Assembly (NCBI RefSeq): GCF_900291015.1 | Contig: NZ_OLKL01000045.1 | Coordinates: forward strand, 161,551-225,550 | Reading direction: 5' to 3' | DNA: 64,000 nt | Source: Pseudomonas persica | GTDB lineage: Bacteria > Pseudomonadota > Gammaproteobacteria > Pseudomonadales > Pseudomonadaceae | Part shown: piece after piece, positions 17,043 through 25,600 of the stretch | How positions within the stretch are numbered: the stretch's first letter is position 1 | Layout: every line of letters starts with the position of its first letter | Notes under the pieces: model-generated | Told to the model about the DNA's origin: nothing | Databases searched by the model: none | The model's input: only the letters and a program-made list of their open reading frames with translations | Position numbers and translations under genes: made by a program

Positions 17043-18206
17043 TCATTGAGATTGACTGTTGAACTGCGACTCGGCATCCCGCGCCACGCTGGGCGCGGAT
17101 CGGCTACCGAACAACCTGGCCAAGGCCTGTACACCCCACTCGGTCAGGCCGACATGCTGGAGTTCGGCCATCACTTCGCCGAACAGGAACTGCCTGACGT
17201 GCGGGCGCAGTTCGAGCGCCAGCAGGTCGATGCGGATGGCCACGGCGGGTGTGTTGTACTTGCTGTAATAGCGCACCTCGGATATGGCACCGACGCCCAT
17301 GAAGCGATACAGCGCCTGGTGCTTCGGTGGCACGGCGAACACCACATCGGTGCAGTCACGGCTGAACTTTGCGTGCTGCAGAGCAATACGGAACAGCGAG
17401 TACACGCACAGCATCCGGTCAGGGTCGTGAATGCTGTAGTTCATCGCGCCGAAATGCTCGGTGCCGACGGCCAGCATGCCGAACTCGACAAGGCGCCGAC
17501 CTTGCTTGCGCAAAGGTTCCAGACAGTCGGCAAATACCGCGTCCATGGGCAGCCCCTGGTCCGAATCGGGAATCGACGTCAGGGTCATGGCCACGTCCTG
17601 GACCACCTTGCCAACGAACGTCACCGTCTGTGGGTTGAGCAGAAAACTGTTGGTGTACAGCCTATTCTCGGCTGGCTCGGCCAGGCCTTTGGAGAAGTAG
17701 GCGTCATACACCAGGCGATAGGCGGCCTCGCGCTCGTCGACGGACTTGGCCTGGGTTAGCGACACCTGCACCGCCGCACGCTTGTCAGTGGCCGGGCAGA
17801 CCGGCTGGAACCCGGCAACACGCCCGGCTTCGGCAACTGCCTGGTCGACGCGCAGGCGCTGGCAGAGCTGCTTCACATCGCGCGGCCACTGCCGTGACAC
17901 CTGCGTCGCGCAGGGGCTGCAACGCACCGAAGCAACCTCGCCCGGCCCGTTTGCCTGCACCTGCACGACCTGGGCCTCGAAGGCAATGTCGCGCCGCGCA
18001 ATCTCATCCCTTCCCGCCAGTGCCAGCACCTGGCCAGGTTCCACGGCCAGTTCGAGTTCCAGCGTCAATGTGCTCTCGCCCAGCTCGCGCAAATGCGCGG
18101 TAACCGGCACGCCTTCGCCATCAGCGCCGCGCAGGTTCACGGTCCAGGCCATTGCGCCCGCGTCAACGCCGCGTCTTTCCAAGTCGGTACTCAACATAGG
18201 TCTCAT
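17043..18206 (-). CDS. N-acyl amino acid synthase (FeeM-type GNAT) with PilZ-like N-terminal region
   Basis: 387 residues. Residues about 15-130 look like a small beta-barrel of PilZ type (VPVTAHLRELGESTLTLELE, then IAFEAQVVQVQ). Residues about 150-350 match the FeeM/long-chain N-acyl amino acid synthase domain: REAAYRLVYDAYFSKGLAEP, then TFVGKVVQDVAMTLTSIPDS, GRRLVEFGMLAV and FAVPPKHQALYRFMGVGAI. FeeM transfers a fatty acyl chain from acyl-ACP to the amino group of Tyr. I infer that this gene installs the acyl chain of the cluster product. ATG 18206 has GGGAAG 8 bases upstream; other in-frame ATGs lie at 18197, 18212 and 18239. Confidence 0.78.
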   Translation of the reverse strand: MRPMLSTDLERRGVDAGAMAWTVNLRGADGEGVPVTAHLRELGESTLTLELELAVEPGQVLALAGRDEIARRDIAFEAQVVQVQANGPGEVASVRCSPCATQVSRQWPRDVKQLCQRLRVDQAVAEAGRVAGFQPVCPATDKRAAVQVSLTQAKSVDEREAAYRLVYDAYFSKGLAEPAENRLYTNSFLLNPQTVTFVGKVVQDVAMTLTSIPDSDQGLPMDAVFADCLEPLRKQGRRLVEFGMLAVGTEHFGAMNYSIHDPDRMLCVYSLFRIALQHAKFSRDCTDVVFAVPPKHQALYRFMGVGAISEVRYYSKYNTPAVAIRIDLLALELRPHVRQFLFGEVMAELQHVGLTEWGVQALARLFGSRSAPSVARDAESQFNSQSQ

Positions 18207-18269
18207 CAGCATCACTTCCCATTTTTTTAACGTGAACATCCCTATCGGTACTTTCTGAACCCTCAAGCA

Positions 18270-19547
18270 TCATCCAAGTGGTTTTTCTCCTTGGCTGAAC
18301 AACACCTGGTGCTGCGTTGCCGGGGCCTGGCAACGAGGCGGAACCAGCCGCACCACTGGCAGGGTGATCACCGTCGCCGCCAGTGCGACCACCATGAGAA
18401 TGGCGTAGAGGTCTGCCGTGATGACCCCGATTTCCAGGCCTACGGTGAGCAAGATGATTTCCATCACGCCTTTGGTGTGCATCAAGGTGGCAAGCACGAA
18501 TGCGTCGGGCCGCTCGAGCCCCGTGAAGCGCGCAGCCAGGTAGGAACTTCCAGCCTTGCCCACCGCCCCTACCAGGAAAAACAACCCGCCCCAGGCAAGC
18601 AGCCCTGGCCAGCTGCCGGCATCGATCTGCACATTCATGGCGGCCGTGCCGAAAAACAGCGGCGCGAAGAACAGGTTCACCAGTGTCTGTGGCCCTTTTT
18701 CCCAGAACTCCCGCAACCCCTTGTGCTTGCGGAAGGCGATACCGGCGACGAACGCGCCGATGGTGACGTGGGCGTTGGCCAGGTCGGTGATGACGCAGAA
18801 GGCGAACAACACGATCAAGGCAGCGATCAAGGGCCTGGACGGGTCGGAACCCGCAGCCGCAGTCGCCCCCGCAACCCCTACCAGGCGGCGGCTCACCACG
18901 AATTCGGCCACCGCCACCAGCACCACCAGGGTAATGGCGGAATAGAAAATGCCCGACGTGCCTTTGCTCGACAGCAGTACCAGCACCAGCGACAGGGCAA
19001 ACCAGGCCAGGATGTCGGTGATCACCGCCGCATTCATCACCAACGGCGACAACGAACGATGGGGGAACCGCGGATCGGCCAGGATCCCGGCCAGCACCGG
19101 AACGGCCGTGGCGCCCATGACGACGCCGAAGAACAGCATGTAAGGCAGCCGCTCCACATGCCCTGAAAACACGCCATGGCTGATATGCCCAAGCAGCATG
19201 CCCGCAAGGCCCGCGCCAATGAAGCCGCACAGGGCAATCGGCAAGGCCTTGCCTGCCTTGGCGTGCGACGGGCCAGGTTCTGTCGTCCCGGCCTCAAGGC
19301 CCAGGCCGAACATGATGAAGATCAGACCGACCTTGCCCAGTACCATCAGCCCGGTGAGGTTGGCGAACAGTGCACTGCTCAGGGCCGGGTCGAATGCACC
19401 CAGTACCATTGGCCCGACAACCACGCCTGTCAGCAGGTAACCGATGACCGCTGGTTGCCCCAGCCAGTAGCTGATGCGCCCCAGGCAATGAGAGATCCCG
19501 AGGATCACCAGTAACTGCAGGAAAATACTTGCTGTGTTCATGGCCAT
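18270..19547 (-). CDS. CPA2-type cation:proton antiporter
   Basis: 425 residues with about 12 membrane helices and no C-terminal TrkA-N domain. Typical KefB/NapA-like blocks: ISYWLGQPAVIGYLLTGVVVGP (25-46), LIFIMFGLGLEAG, VMGATAVPVLAGILAD, VMNAAVITDILAWFALSL and LMHTKGVMEIILLTVGLEIG. It would exchange Na+ or K+ for H+. The ATG directly follows the BASS stop (no gap), so the two transporters are coupled. The link to the pathway is not obvious; pH or cation balance during export is a guess. Confidence 0.85.
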   Translation of the reverse strand: MAMNTASIFLQLLVILGISHCLGRISYWLGQPAVIGYLLTGVVVGPMVLGAFDPALSSALFANLTGLMVLGKVGLIFIMFGLGLEAGTTEPGPSHAKAGKALPIALCGFIGAGLAGMLLGHISHGVFSGHVERLPYMLFFGVVMGATAVPVLAGILADPRFPHRSLSPLVMNAAVITDILAWFALSLVLVLLSSKGTSGIFYSAITLVVLVAVAEFVVSRRLVGVAGATAAAGSDPSRPLIAALIVLFAFCVITDLANAHVTIGAFVAGIAFRKHKGLREFWEKGPQTLVNLFFAPLFFGTAAMNVQIDAGSWPGLLAWGGLFFLVGAVGKAGSSYLAARFTGLERPDAFVLATLMHTKGVMEIILLTVGLEIGVITADLYAILMVVALAATVITLPVVRLVPPRCQAPATQHQVLFSQGEKPLG

Positions 19548-20471
19548 TCAGTCCTTGTGTACCGAGTTGCATGCGTGCTGCCCATGAAGCCGCACCGGGT
19601 CCGGTACGCGACGTTGCCCGGAACACAAGGCATGCACTGAAACGCCCAGCAGCGCGACCAGGCAGACAATGACGCTGTAGATGATCGCGGCGATGGCCAT
19701 GTCGACACTGCCAATCAGGCTGGCGATGACCATCGCCAGCGCACTGTTCTGGATGCCGATCTCGACAGTGATCGAGCGCCGCTGCGCGCGGCCCAGCCCG
19801 GCCAGCCACGCCACCAGCCAGGCCAGGCCCATGGTCGCGCCGAACAACACCAGCAGGCTGCCCCCCAGGCGCGAGGCGTAGTCTTCGATCAACGCGTATT
19901 CCCTGACCACCACGGTCAGGATCATCAACATCAGGAAGGCGAAGCCCAGCAGGCGTAGGGGCTTCTGCAGCCGAACGCTGGCGTTCGGCCATTGACGGGC
20001 GATCAGCATGCCCAAGGCCAGCGGCAGCAGGGTGAGCAGAAACAGACGCCATACCGTTTCGCCCATCGGCAGGCGCACCTCGTGGCTGAACAGGCCAAAG
20101 TGCGCCAGTGCCAGCGAGGCCAGCAACGGCACACTGACAAACGCCACGCAGCTGGAAATCACGGTAAGAGAGATCGACAGTGCCACATCGCCCTTGACCA
20201 GGTAGGTGATGGTGTTGGATGCCACGCCTCCAGGGCACAGCGCCAGGATGATCACGCCAAGTGCCAAGGCGCCTTCCAGAGCGAACAGCCAGGTAACCCA
20301 CACGCCCACCAACGGCAGGACCACCACCTGGCCCAGGGTACCGATCACGACACCCGCAGGCGCCCTGAGCAGGTTTGCAAAATCCGCGACCTCGAGGCCC
20401 AGCCCCATCCCGATCATCATCACGAACAGGATGACCGGCGCCATCGTTCTGGCCAGTTCTATGGTTTCCAT
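19548..20471 (-). CDS. BASS-family (bile acid:sodium symporter-like) transporter
   Basis: 307 residues, about 9-10 helices. LALGVIILALCPGGVASNTITYLVKGDVALSISLTVISS matches the conserved PGGxxSN core of the BASS superfamily, and VEIGIQNSALAMVIA the second Na+ site repeat. Family members take up organic anions with Na+. ATG 20471 is preferred because AGGGG lies 7 bases upstream. The 5' end overlaps the preceding hydrolase gene by 13 bases and the stop abuts the antiporter start. Confidence 0.85.
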   Translation of the reverse strand: METIELARTMAPVILFVMMIGMGLGLEVADFANLLRAPAGVVIGTLGQVVVLPLVGVWVTWLFALEGALALGVIILALCPGGVASNTITYLVKGDVALSISLTVISSCVAFVSVPLLASLALAHFGLFSHEVRLPMGETVWRLFLLTLLPLALGMLIARQWPNASVRLQKPLRLLGFAFLMLMILTVVVREYALIEDYASRLGGSLLVLFGATMGLAWLVAWLAGLGRAQRRSITVEIGIQNSALAMVIASLIGSVDMAIAAIIYSVIVCLVALLGVSVHALCSGQRRVPDPVRLHGQHACNSVHKD

Positions 20472-21298
20472 GCACATGCCCCTGAGGTGTCCGCGGCCAG
20501 TCGGGCCTGGAGAAAGGCCACGACCTGTTCCTGGGCCTGGTAAGTGGGATGGCTTGGGTCGTCGACATAACTCACCCCCAGCACCGAATGGGCCCAGCGG
20601 CCGATTCCATGCGGGTTGCTGGCACTGGAGTCGATTTCGCACGCAACGAAGCGGTCGCCGAAGGCCTGTTTCAGGCTTTCGAAACGCGCGTCAGGCACTG
20701 CAGGATCGCCAGTGAATCGCAGCCCGAGCACGGTGATGTCCTGCTCGCTGGCGCGACGGCTGATGGTTTCCAGTACAACCTGTTCGAGGCCCAGTGCCCC
20801 GGCTTTGCCGGCAGACAGGGCAAAGGGCAGCGACGGGTTGGCAAGCACCGGGGCAATCACCGCGGCGTCCGCCATCATGGCCAGGCCGAAGCCACCCGTC
20901 AGGCACATCCCGATCACGCCCACGCCAGGTCCGGCACAGGTCTCATGGGCGCAACGGGCCAACGCTCGCAGCCAGTCGGTGATGGGGCTGCGGCGCCGGC
21001 TGGCCAGCACCTTGAACTCCCGCGAGATGCAGACCTTGCCCATGCATCTGGCCACGGACAATGCCGAAACCCGCACCCCTGGCTCACCGAACAACACTGG
21101 CAGCCACACGCTCAGGCCGGCTTCTGCCAGCCGACGGGCCAGGCGCACAACCCCCTCATGGAGCCCGGGGACCTCGTGCATCAGCAACACTGCCGGCCCT
21201 TCGCCCAGGCGAAAGACCTGGCGCGACACGCCTTCATGAGAGAAGCGCAAGTCGGTAAAACCTGCGAACAGTCCGCTGGAGAATGCTGTATCGCTCAT
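20459..21298 (-). CDS. Dienelactone hydrolase-like alpha/beta hydrolase
   Basis: 279 residues. VLLMHEVPGLHEGVVRLARRLAEAG (about 38-62) and VIGMCLTGGFGLAMMAD with the Cys nucleophile in GxCxGG place it in the DLH family; DDPSHPTYQAQEQV near the end carries the likely His. DLH enzymes open lactones or act on related esters; here the substrate is unknown. AAGGA lies 8 bases before ATG 21298. It overlaps the BASS gene by 13 bases and lies 57 bases after the PP-loop gene. Confidence 0.82.
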   Translation of the reverse strand: MSDTAFSSGLFAGFTDLRFSHEGVSRQVFRLGEGPAVLLMHEVPGLHEGVVRLARRLAEAGLSVWLPVLFGEPGVRVSALSVARCMGKVCISREFKVLASRRRSPITDWLRALARCAHETCAGPGVGVIGMCLTGGFGLAMMADAAVIAPVLANPSLPFALSAGKAGALGLEQVVLETISRRASEQDITVLGLRFTGDPAVPDARFESLKQAFGDRFVACEIDSSASNPHGIGRWAHSVLGVSYVDDPSHPTYQAQEQVVAFLQARLAADTSGACAWKP

Positions 21299-21355
21299 CG
21301 ATACCATCCTTGGTTGAGACATTGGGAAGGGCGGCGCTCGCAGCACCGCCAGCGG

Positions 21356-22465
21356 TCAGGCGAAGTCGTGTGCCTGGCCTGCCTTGTGTGGCTGGCCCAC
21401 CGGGCATGGCGCCTCCTGGGGTGGCGCCATGCGCAAGTCTTCAAGGCGCAGGTCCAGTTCGCGCAGCGAACGATCGATATGCCGGCCCATGAAAATCCGC
21501 CGGCGCACCATGAAGTCCATCAGCGCGAAAATGATCCGCCATCGCGTACGTCCCGCCTTGCCTTCGCGCACCAGCTTGGCGAACTCTGGTTTGTATGGGT
21601 TGTAACCAAGGTGCTTGAGGTCCGAATACATCAGCAGCCAGTTCAAGGTGAAGTTGCTCAGTACCGGGTTGGCGTGCACCTTGTCCTGTACCAGCCCCAG
21701 CTCGATGACCGCCCTGGTGACGCCTGCCTGGTCGTACTCCCAGGCATGGAACGGGGCAAGAATGCGCGGCAGCCTGGTCTGATCAGCGTATTGCTGCGGG
21801 TTCCAGAACAGCGCCCGCTCGTGTTCCTTGAACACCCCGCTCTCGAACAAGGCATGAGGGGTCCAGTCCTGGGCAATACGTTGTGGCGCCATTTCGTAGA
21901 GCATGCGCTCGGGTTCCGGCTGACCAGGGGAGTAGCCGGTGAAAATCAGCGGAATGTCTTTCTCGAGGGCAAACCGCAGCAGGTCTCCTTCACGGATATC
22001 CAGCCAGAAATAGCAAACGGTGTGCACCGCCCCCTTGGGGCCCTGATTCATCAGCAGGTGGCGAATGAAGCGGCGGTAGACACTCTGCATCGGGCGGTGC
22101 ACGTGATGGTCCACCCCCAGGGCCTTGATGGTACGGCGAATGTTGTCCCAGGTTCTGGCCGGTATGTCGTAGTCGCTGGTATACGCCAGCACTTTCAGCC
22201 CGTAGTCCACCACCAGCCGATGCAAGAGGTAGCAGCTGTCCTTGCCGCCGCTGAAGGAAACGATGCAGTCGTACTTCCTGCCACTGCCCTTGGCGGCGCG
22301 TAGCGTCGACTCCAGATCGTGCTGAAACTGCATGCGCTGCGCCTCCTGGCGCAATTTGCCACCGCCCTGCGATACGCGGCACAGGTTGCAGATACCGTCA
22401 GAATCGAGTGCCACCCCTTCGACGGCATCGGTCAGCAAGCAGGTGACGCATACTTTCTTGAACAT
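21356..22465 (-). CDS. PP-loop ATPase with N-terminal Cys4 motif (N-acetyl sugar amidotransferase-like)
   Basis: 369 residues. Cys6xxCys9 and Cys26xxCys29 (CVTC, CNLC) form a zinc-ribbon-like start. CIVSFSGGKDSCYLLHRLV (67-85) is the PP-loop that adenylates a carboxylate or amide with ATP; VLAYTSDYDIPARTWDNIRR and LIFTGYSPGQPEPERM fit the AANH/WbpG-type amidotransferase family. Such enzymes add ammonia or sulfur to an activated carbonyl. No sugar or LPS genes lie nearby, so the acceptor is probably not a sugar. It lies 53 bases downstream of the diiron oxidase gene. Confidence 0.78.
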   Translation of the reverse strand: MFKKVCVTCLLTDAVEGVALDSDGICNLCRVSQGGGKLRQEAQRMQFQHDLESTLRAAKGSGRKYDCIVSFSGGKDSCYLLHRLVVDYGLKVLAYTSDYDIPARTWDNIRRTIKALGVDHHVHRPMQSVYRRFIRHLLMNQGPKGAVHTVCYFWLDIREGDLLRFALEKDIPLIFTGYSPGQPEPERMLYEMAPQRIAQDWTPHALFESGVFKEHERALFWNPQQYADQTRLPRILAPFHAWEYDQAGVTRAVIELGLVQDKVHANPVLSNFTLNWLLMYSDLKHLGYNPYKPEFAKLVREGKAGRTRWRIIFALMDFMVRRRIFMGRHIDRSLRELDLRLEDLRMAPPQEAPCPVGQPHKAGQAHDFA

Positions 22466-22518
22466 ACCGACCAGCTCCTTTCTATCCTTGTCGTATTCGA
22501 ATAACAGTCCGTGTCAGG

Positions 22519-23295
22519 TCACGCGCCGACAGTTGCCCGGTCGTGCTGCAGGCGCCCGTACGCCTGCCTGGCCAGCTGCAAGGCCTCACCCAGGAAATCG
22601 CCATAGGCAGTCAACGCCCGCTCGCCAATGGCAACGAGATGGTCGGTGAATTCAGGCTTGGCCTTGATCAAGTCCGCAACAACGCGGAAGTTGATATCGG
22701 TATGGCCAAAATCGAACCTTACATGTTCGGCGAGGAAGGAAATGCTTTGCTGTCCACGCTCACACAACGCCGCGCTGCAGGCTTTCATCAGGGGGGGGCC
22801 ATATTGGGTGGTGATCAATTCAATCTCGACATCGATTGCAAGTTCCGCCCATGGCGCATCGCCGGCCACCACATCCTTGTGCAACTGATGATAACGACGC
22901 ACCGACGGCGTCAAGTTGGAAACCAGCAAATCATCCGCATTGAAGGGCATGCCCGGGTTATTCAAGTTCCACAGGTCCACCAGTTTCCTGACATCCGCAG
23001 CCGCCCACTCGTGATGGCCATCTTCTTCTTCGGTATGTTCCTTGAAGAACTCGGCCAGGTCATGCAGGCCCAATGCCTCGCAGCGCATGCCGGCGGTGGC
23101 CAGATACTCGGGGATAGGCGTTGTCAGCGCAGCGCTCATGGCGCTCCAGTAGATCATGAAGAGGTTCAGCAACCGAGGTTCCATCGGGGCATTGAACAGG
23201 GCCTGCACGTCGTCACGGGCGGCAAACCTTTCGCGGGCCACGGCCATGCGCGCCTGGTACTCGTTGATCACTTCCGGGTTGAGTTCAACATTCAT
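22519..23295 (-). CDS. Haem-oxygenase-like diiron oxidase (HDO family)
   Basis: 258 residues, all-helical. Ligand candidates fit the HDO set known from CADD and related enzymes: Glu86 with His94/His95 in FFKEHTEEEDGHHEW, Glu157/Glu159 in IDVEIELITTQYG, and His191-x3-Asp195-x2-His198 in AEHVRFDFGHTD. The last spacing and the 32-residue distance Glu159-His191 equal those of CADD. HDO enzymes do oxidative C-C cleavage, N-oxygenation or decarboxylation on amino- or fatty-acid substrates. A start directly after AAAGGAGCGTAAAAA supports ATG 23295. A 136-base gap separates it from the barrel gene upstream. Confidence 0.8.
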   Translation of the reverse strand: MNVELNPEVINEYQARMAVARERFAARDDVQALFNAPMEPRLLNLFMIYWSAMSAALTTPIPEYLATAGMRCEALGLHDLAEFFKEHTEEEDGHHEWAAADVRKLVDLWNLNNPGMPFNADDLLVSNLTPSVRRYHQLHKDVVAGDAPWAELAIDVEIELITTQYGPPLMKACSAALCERGQQSISFLAEHVRFDFGHTDINFRVVADLIKAKPEFTDHLVAIGERALTAYGDFLGEALQLARQAYGRLQHDRATVGA

Positions 23296-23431
23296 TTTTT
23301 ACGCTCCTTTGTAGGATCAATTAAAACCTTCTTTGTCCAGATTCCGGGTGCACGCGTGCGCAAGAACAAACTTGTCGGTTCTTCTTCAGCGTTCACCTTT
23401 ACCGCCAATCGATGTGCAGCAACATGCTCAG

Positions 23432-24760
23432 TCAGAAGTAGTAATGAACCCCCGCATACAGTTGGTCGTTATCTCGAAACTCGCCGAATATGCCTTCGTC
23501 ATGCCCGGCAAAGTGCATGCCACCGGCCCGCAGTTCCCAGTCGTCGGTGACGCGCCAACGCAGTTGCAAGCGCATGAACCGGTCCGTCATGTTCATGAAC
23601 TCGCGCCCTTGGAACTCCAGCCATACATCCTCCCCTTTCAATGGGACATTGACCCGCCAGGTGACACTGGGCCGGTATTTGTCTGGTTGCATCTGGCCGT
23701 TGTGGTTGCGGATGTAATCCAGGGTGTACTGCAGGTTGATGTAGGTACGCGAAGCGAAGGTGTAGTCCATACCCGCCACCCCCCTGATCGTGTCCCGGCG
23801 TTCCACCAAGCCGGGTACGCTGAGGTCATAGGAGACGTATCCGGCGTCGGTCACGTATGCCAGTTCACCGCGCAGGCCGATCCCGTCCCGCCCCGATTCG
23901 AACGCGACCGAGCTGGTGTGCTGGCGGGCGTGGTATGGCTGCACCGTGCCGATCGCCTTGCCACGCTGGTCGAACCCCTGGATATCGGCACGAAACGCCG
24001 CCAGTTGCTCGAACTGATACGCGTAGTTGAACGACAAGTCGTAATCGTCACCGCGCAACACTCTGCGCAGCGCAAGCACGCTTTCACCCAGACCGCCTGA
24101 TTCGATGGCGGTGGAACGCTCGCGCAGGCCCAGGCCGCGGACATAGTTGTTCTCCACGAACAAGCTCCACTCTTCCCCTGGCTGCGCCAGCAGGTCCTGG
24201 CGAAACTGCGGCTGCCAGACCATCTCTACGAAACCTCCATCGTCGAGGAAGTACCGGCCACTCACCGCCGTCACCGGCCACTTGCGTTCAAAACGGGTAT
24301 GCACCAGAAAACTGCGAAAATCCTGCGGGGTGAAGCTGTCGATCACACTGACTTCATCGGCCACGCCCCACTGGATCACCTGGCGGCCAATGCGCCAGCT
24401 GGTGCTCTCGCCATCCCATTCCACGAATGCCTCCCAGAGCCGGGCCTGGCTTTCATTCTCGTCGGCAGTCCTGCGCATGTCCTTGTGCTCCAGTTCCATA
24501 TCCGCCGACAGCACCGTGCGCAGGCCCTCGCCCTGATGGTCCAGCTCCACCCGGGCACGCCCGCGATGGCCGCTGTCCAGGTTGGACTTCAACGCGCTGG
24601 AGCCCACTTCACCACCGCTGCCAAGCCCGGCGGCCGAACGCAAGTCGAGAAAGCCGGTGACCGTGCTTTGCCCTTCCGGGCCTGCCCATGCCTGGCTGCT
24701 CGAAAGCGGCATATTGGCAACCAGCAGGGCAGCAGCCAGCCTGTGGAAGTAGCAGCCCAT
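23432..24760 (-). CDS. DUF1302-like outer-membrane beta-barrel protein
   Basis: 442 residues, with a signal peptide ending at SQAWA. The rest is rich in alternating amphipathic strands: SWRIGRQVIQWGVADEVSVIDSFTPQDFR is the conserved GRQ...WG...D block of DUF1302-like barrels, and the C-terminus LYAGVHYYF ends in the aromatic residue needed for BAM-dependent insertion. Barrels of this kind accompany MMPL exporters and LolA-like proteins. Its ATG follows the stop of the LolA-like gene without a gap. Confidence 0.8.
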   Translation of the reverse strand: MGCYFHRLAAALLVANMPLSSSQAWAGPEGQSTVTGFLDLRSAAGLGSGGEVGSSALKSNLDSGHRGRARVELDHQGEGLRTVLSADMELEHKDMRRTADENESQARLWEAFVEWDGESTSWRIGRQVIQWGVADEVSVIDSFTPQDFRSFLVHTRFERKWPVTAVSGRYFLDDGGFVEMVWQPQFRQDLLAQPGEEWSLFVENNYVRGLGLRERSTAIESGGLGESVLALRRVLRGDDYDLSFNYAYQFEQLAAFRADIQGFDQRGKAIGTVQPYHARQHTSSVAFESGRDGIGLRGELAYVTDAGYVSYDLSVPGLVERRDTIRGVAGMDYTFASRTYINLQYTLDYIRNHNGQMQPDKYRPSVTWRVNVPLKGEDVWLEFQGREFMNMTDRFMRLQLRWRVTDDWELRAGGMHFAGHDEGIFGEFRDNDQLYAGVHYYF

Positions 24761-25600
24761 TCACTCCACCATCCCGTTGGTTGCCTCATCGACCACCCGC
24801 TGGATGTCTGCCGGGTGGGCAAAGTGCTCGATGCCTTTCTCCATCTGCCGCACCGATACCAGTGCAGCGGGCAGCCCGACATTCACCTGGACCCAACGTC
24901 GCTCCAGTTCTGTCTGGTGGCCATTGCGAAAATCCTTCACCTGGACCAGGCGCTCGTAAAGCGCATCGCCGTAGGCACGTACATCGCTGCGCCGGACTTG
25001 CTTGATCAGGGCACCCGCGGTGTCGAAGAAGTCGATCCGGCTGGGGAAGTAGCTGCCATCCGCGCGAATGTAATAGCGGCGCTTGGCATAGGCGGAGTTC
25101 GACGAAGGCTTGGCCACGCAGTCGATGACATGCACGGCAAAGCCATCCTCGCTGGCCTGCTCCACGTAACGGTATGTCCAGTCTTCGAGGTTGAGCTTCT
25201 GCAGGTCCTCATAGATCAGGTCCGAACCCACCCATGTCTGGTGCTTCGAAGAAACCCGCCTTACCCGGCTGGCGGCCGGCAGGTAGAGATATTGCAAATC
25301 CTCGGCATCACGCACTTCCTCGTTGAAAGTGGCAATGTTGCGGATGCTGCGCGGGTAGAAGAACTTCTGCAGGTCGAGATCGCCCTGCTGGCCCGCCAGG
25401 TGGTACCAGAGCAAGCCCCGCTGGCGGCGGACGCCTGCCTGGTCGGTCAGGGTCACCATCAGCATCGACACCGAGTCCTTGCCAATTGAACGGCCTTCGG
25501 AGCGTTCGATGACGGCCCTGGGCTCCTCGGCCTGCACCGTGGCGCCAGCCAGCGCCAGCGTTGGGCAACACAGCCAGGCAAGCAGGAAAATCCGCTTCAT
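24761..25600 (-). CDS. LolA-like outer membrane lipoprotein-sorting protein (PF17131 type)
   Basis: 279 residues with a signal peptide (MKRIFLLAWLCCPTLALAGA). YLYLPAASRVRRVSSKHQTWVGSDLIYEDL and RRYYIRADGSYFPSRIDFFD are the characteristic blocks of the LolA-like family found beside MMPL exporters; the open beta-barrel fold carries a lipid in the periplasm. It probably ferries the product between the inner-membrane exporter and the barrel. The start overlaps the PLP-enzyme stop by 4 bases. Confidence 0.82.
   Translation of the reverse strand: MKRIFLLAWLCCPTLALAGATVQAEEPRAVIERSEGRSIGKDSVSMLMVTLTDQAGVRRQRGLLWYHLAGQQGDLDLQKFFYPRSIRNIATFNEEVRDAEDLQYLYLPAASRVRRVSSKHQTWVGSDLIYEDLQKLNLEDWTYRYVEQASEDGFAVHVIDCVAKPSSNSAYAKRRYYIRADGSYFPSRIDFFDTAGALIKQVRRSDVRAYGDALYERLVQVKDFRNGHQTELERRWVQVNVGLPAALVSVRQMEKGIEHFAHPADIQRVVDEATNGMVE

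Noticed and set aside
20549..22303. 584-codon plus-strand frame opposite the hydrolase and PP-loop genes
   Set aside because: The minus-strand genes carry intact motifs (GMCLTGG, SGGKDS); the plus frame has none.
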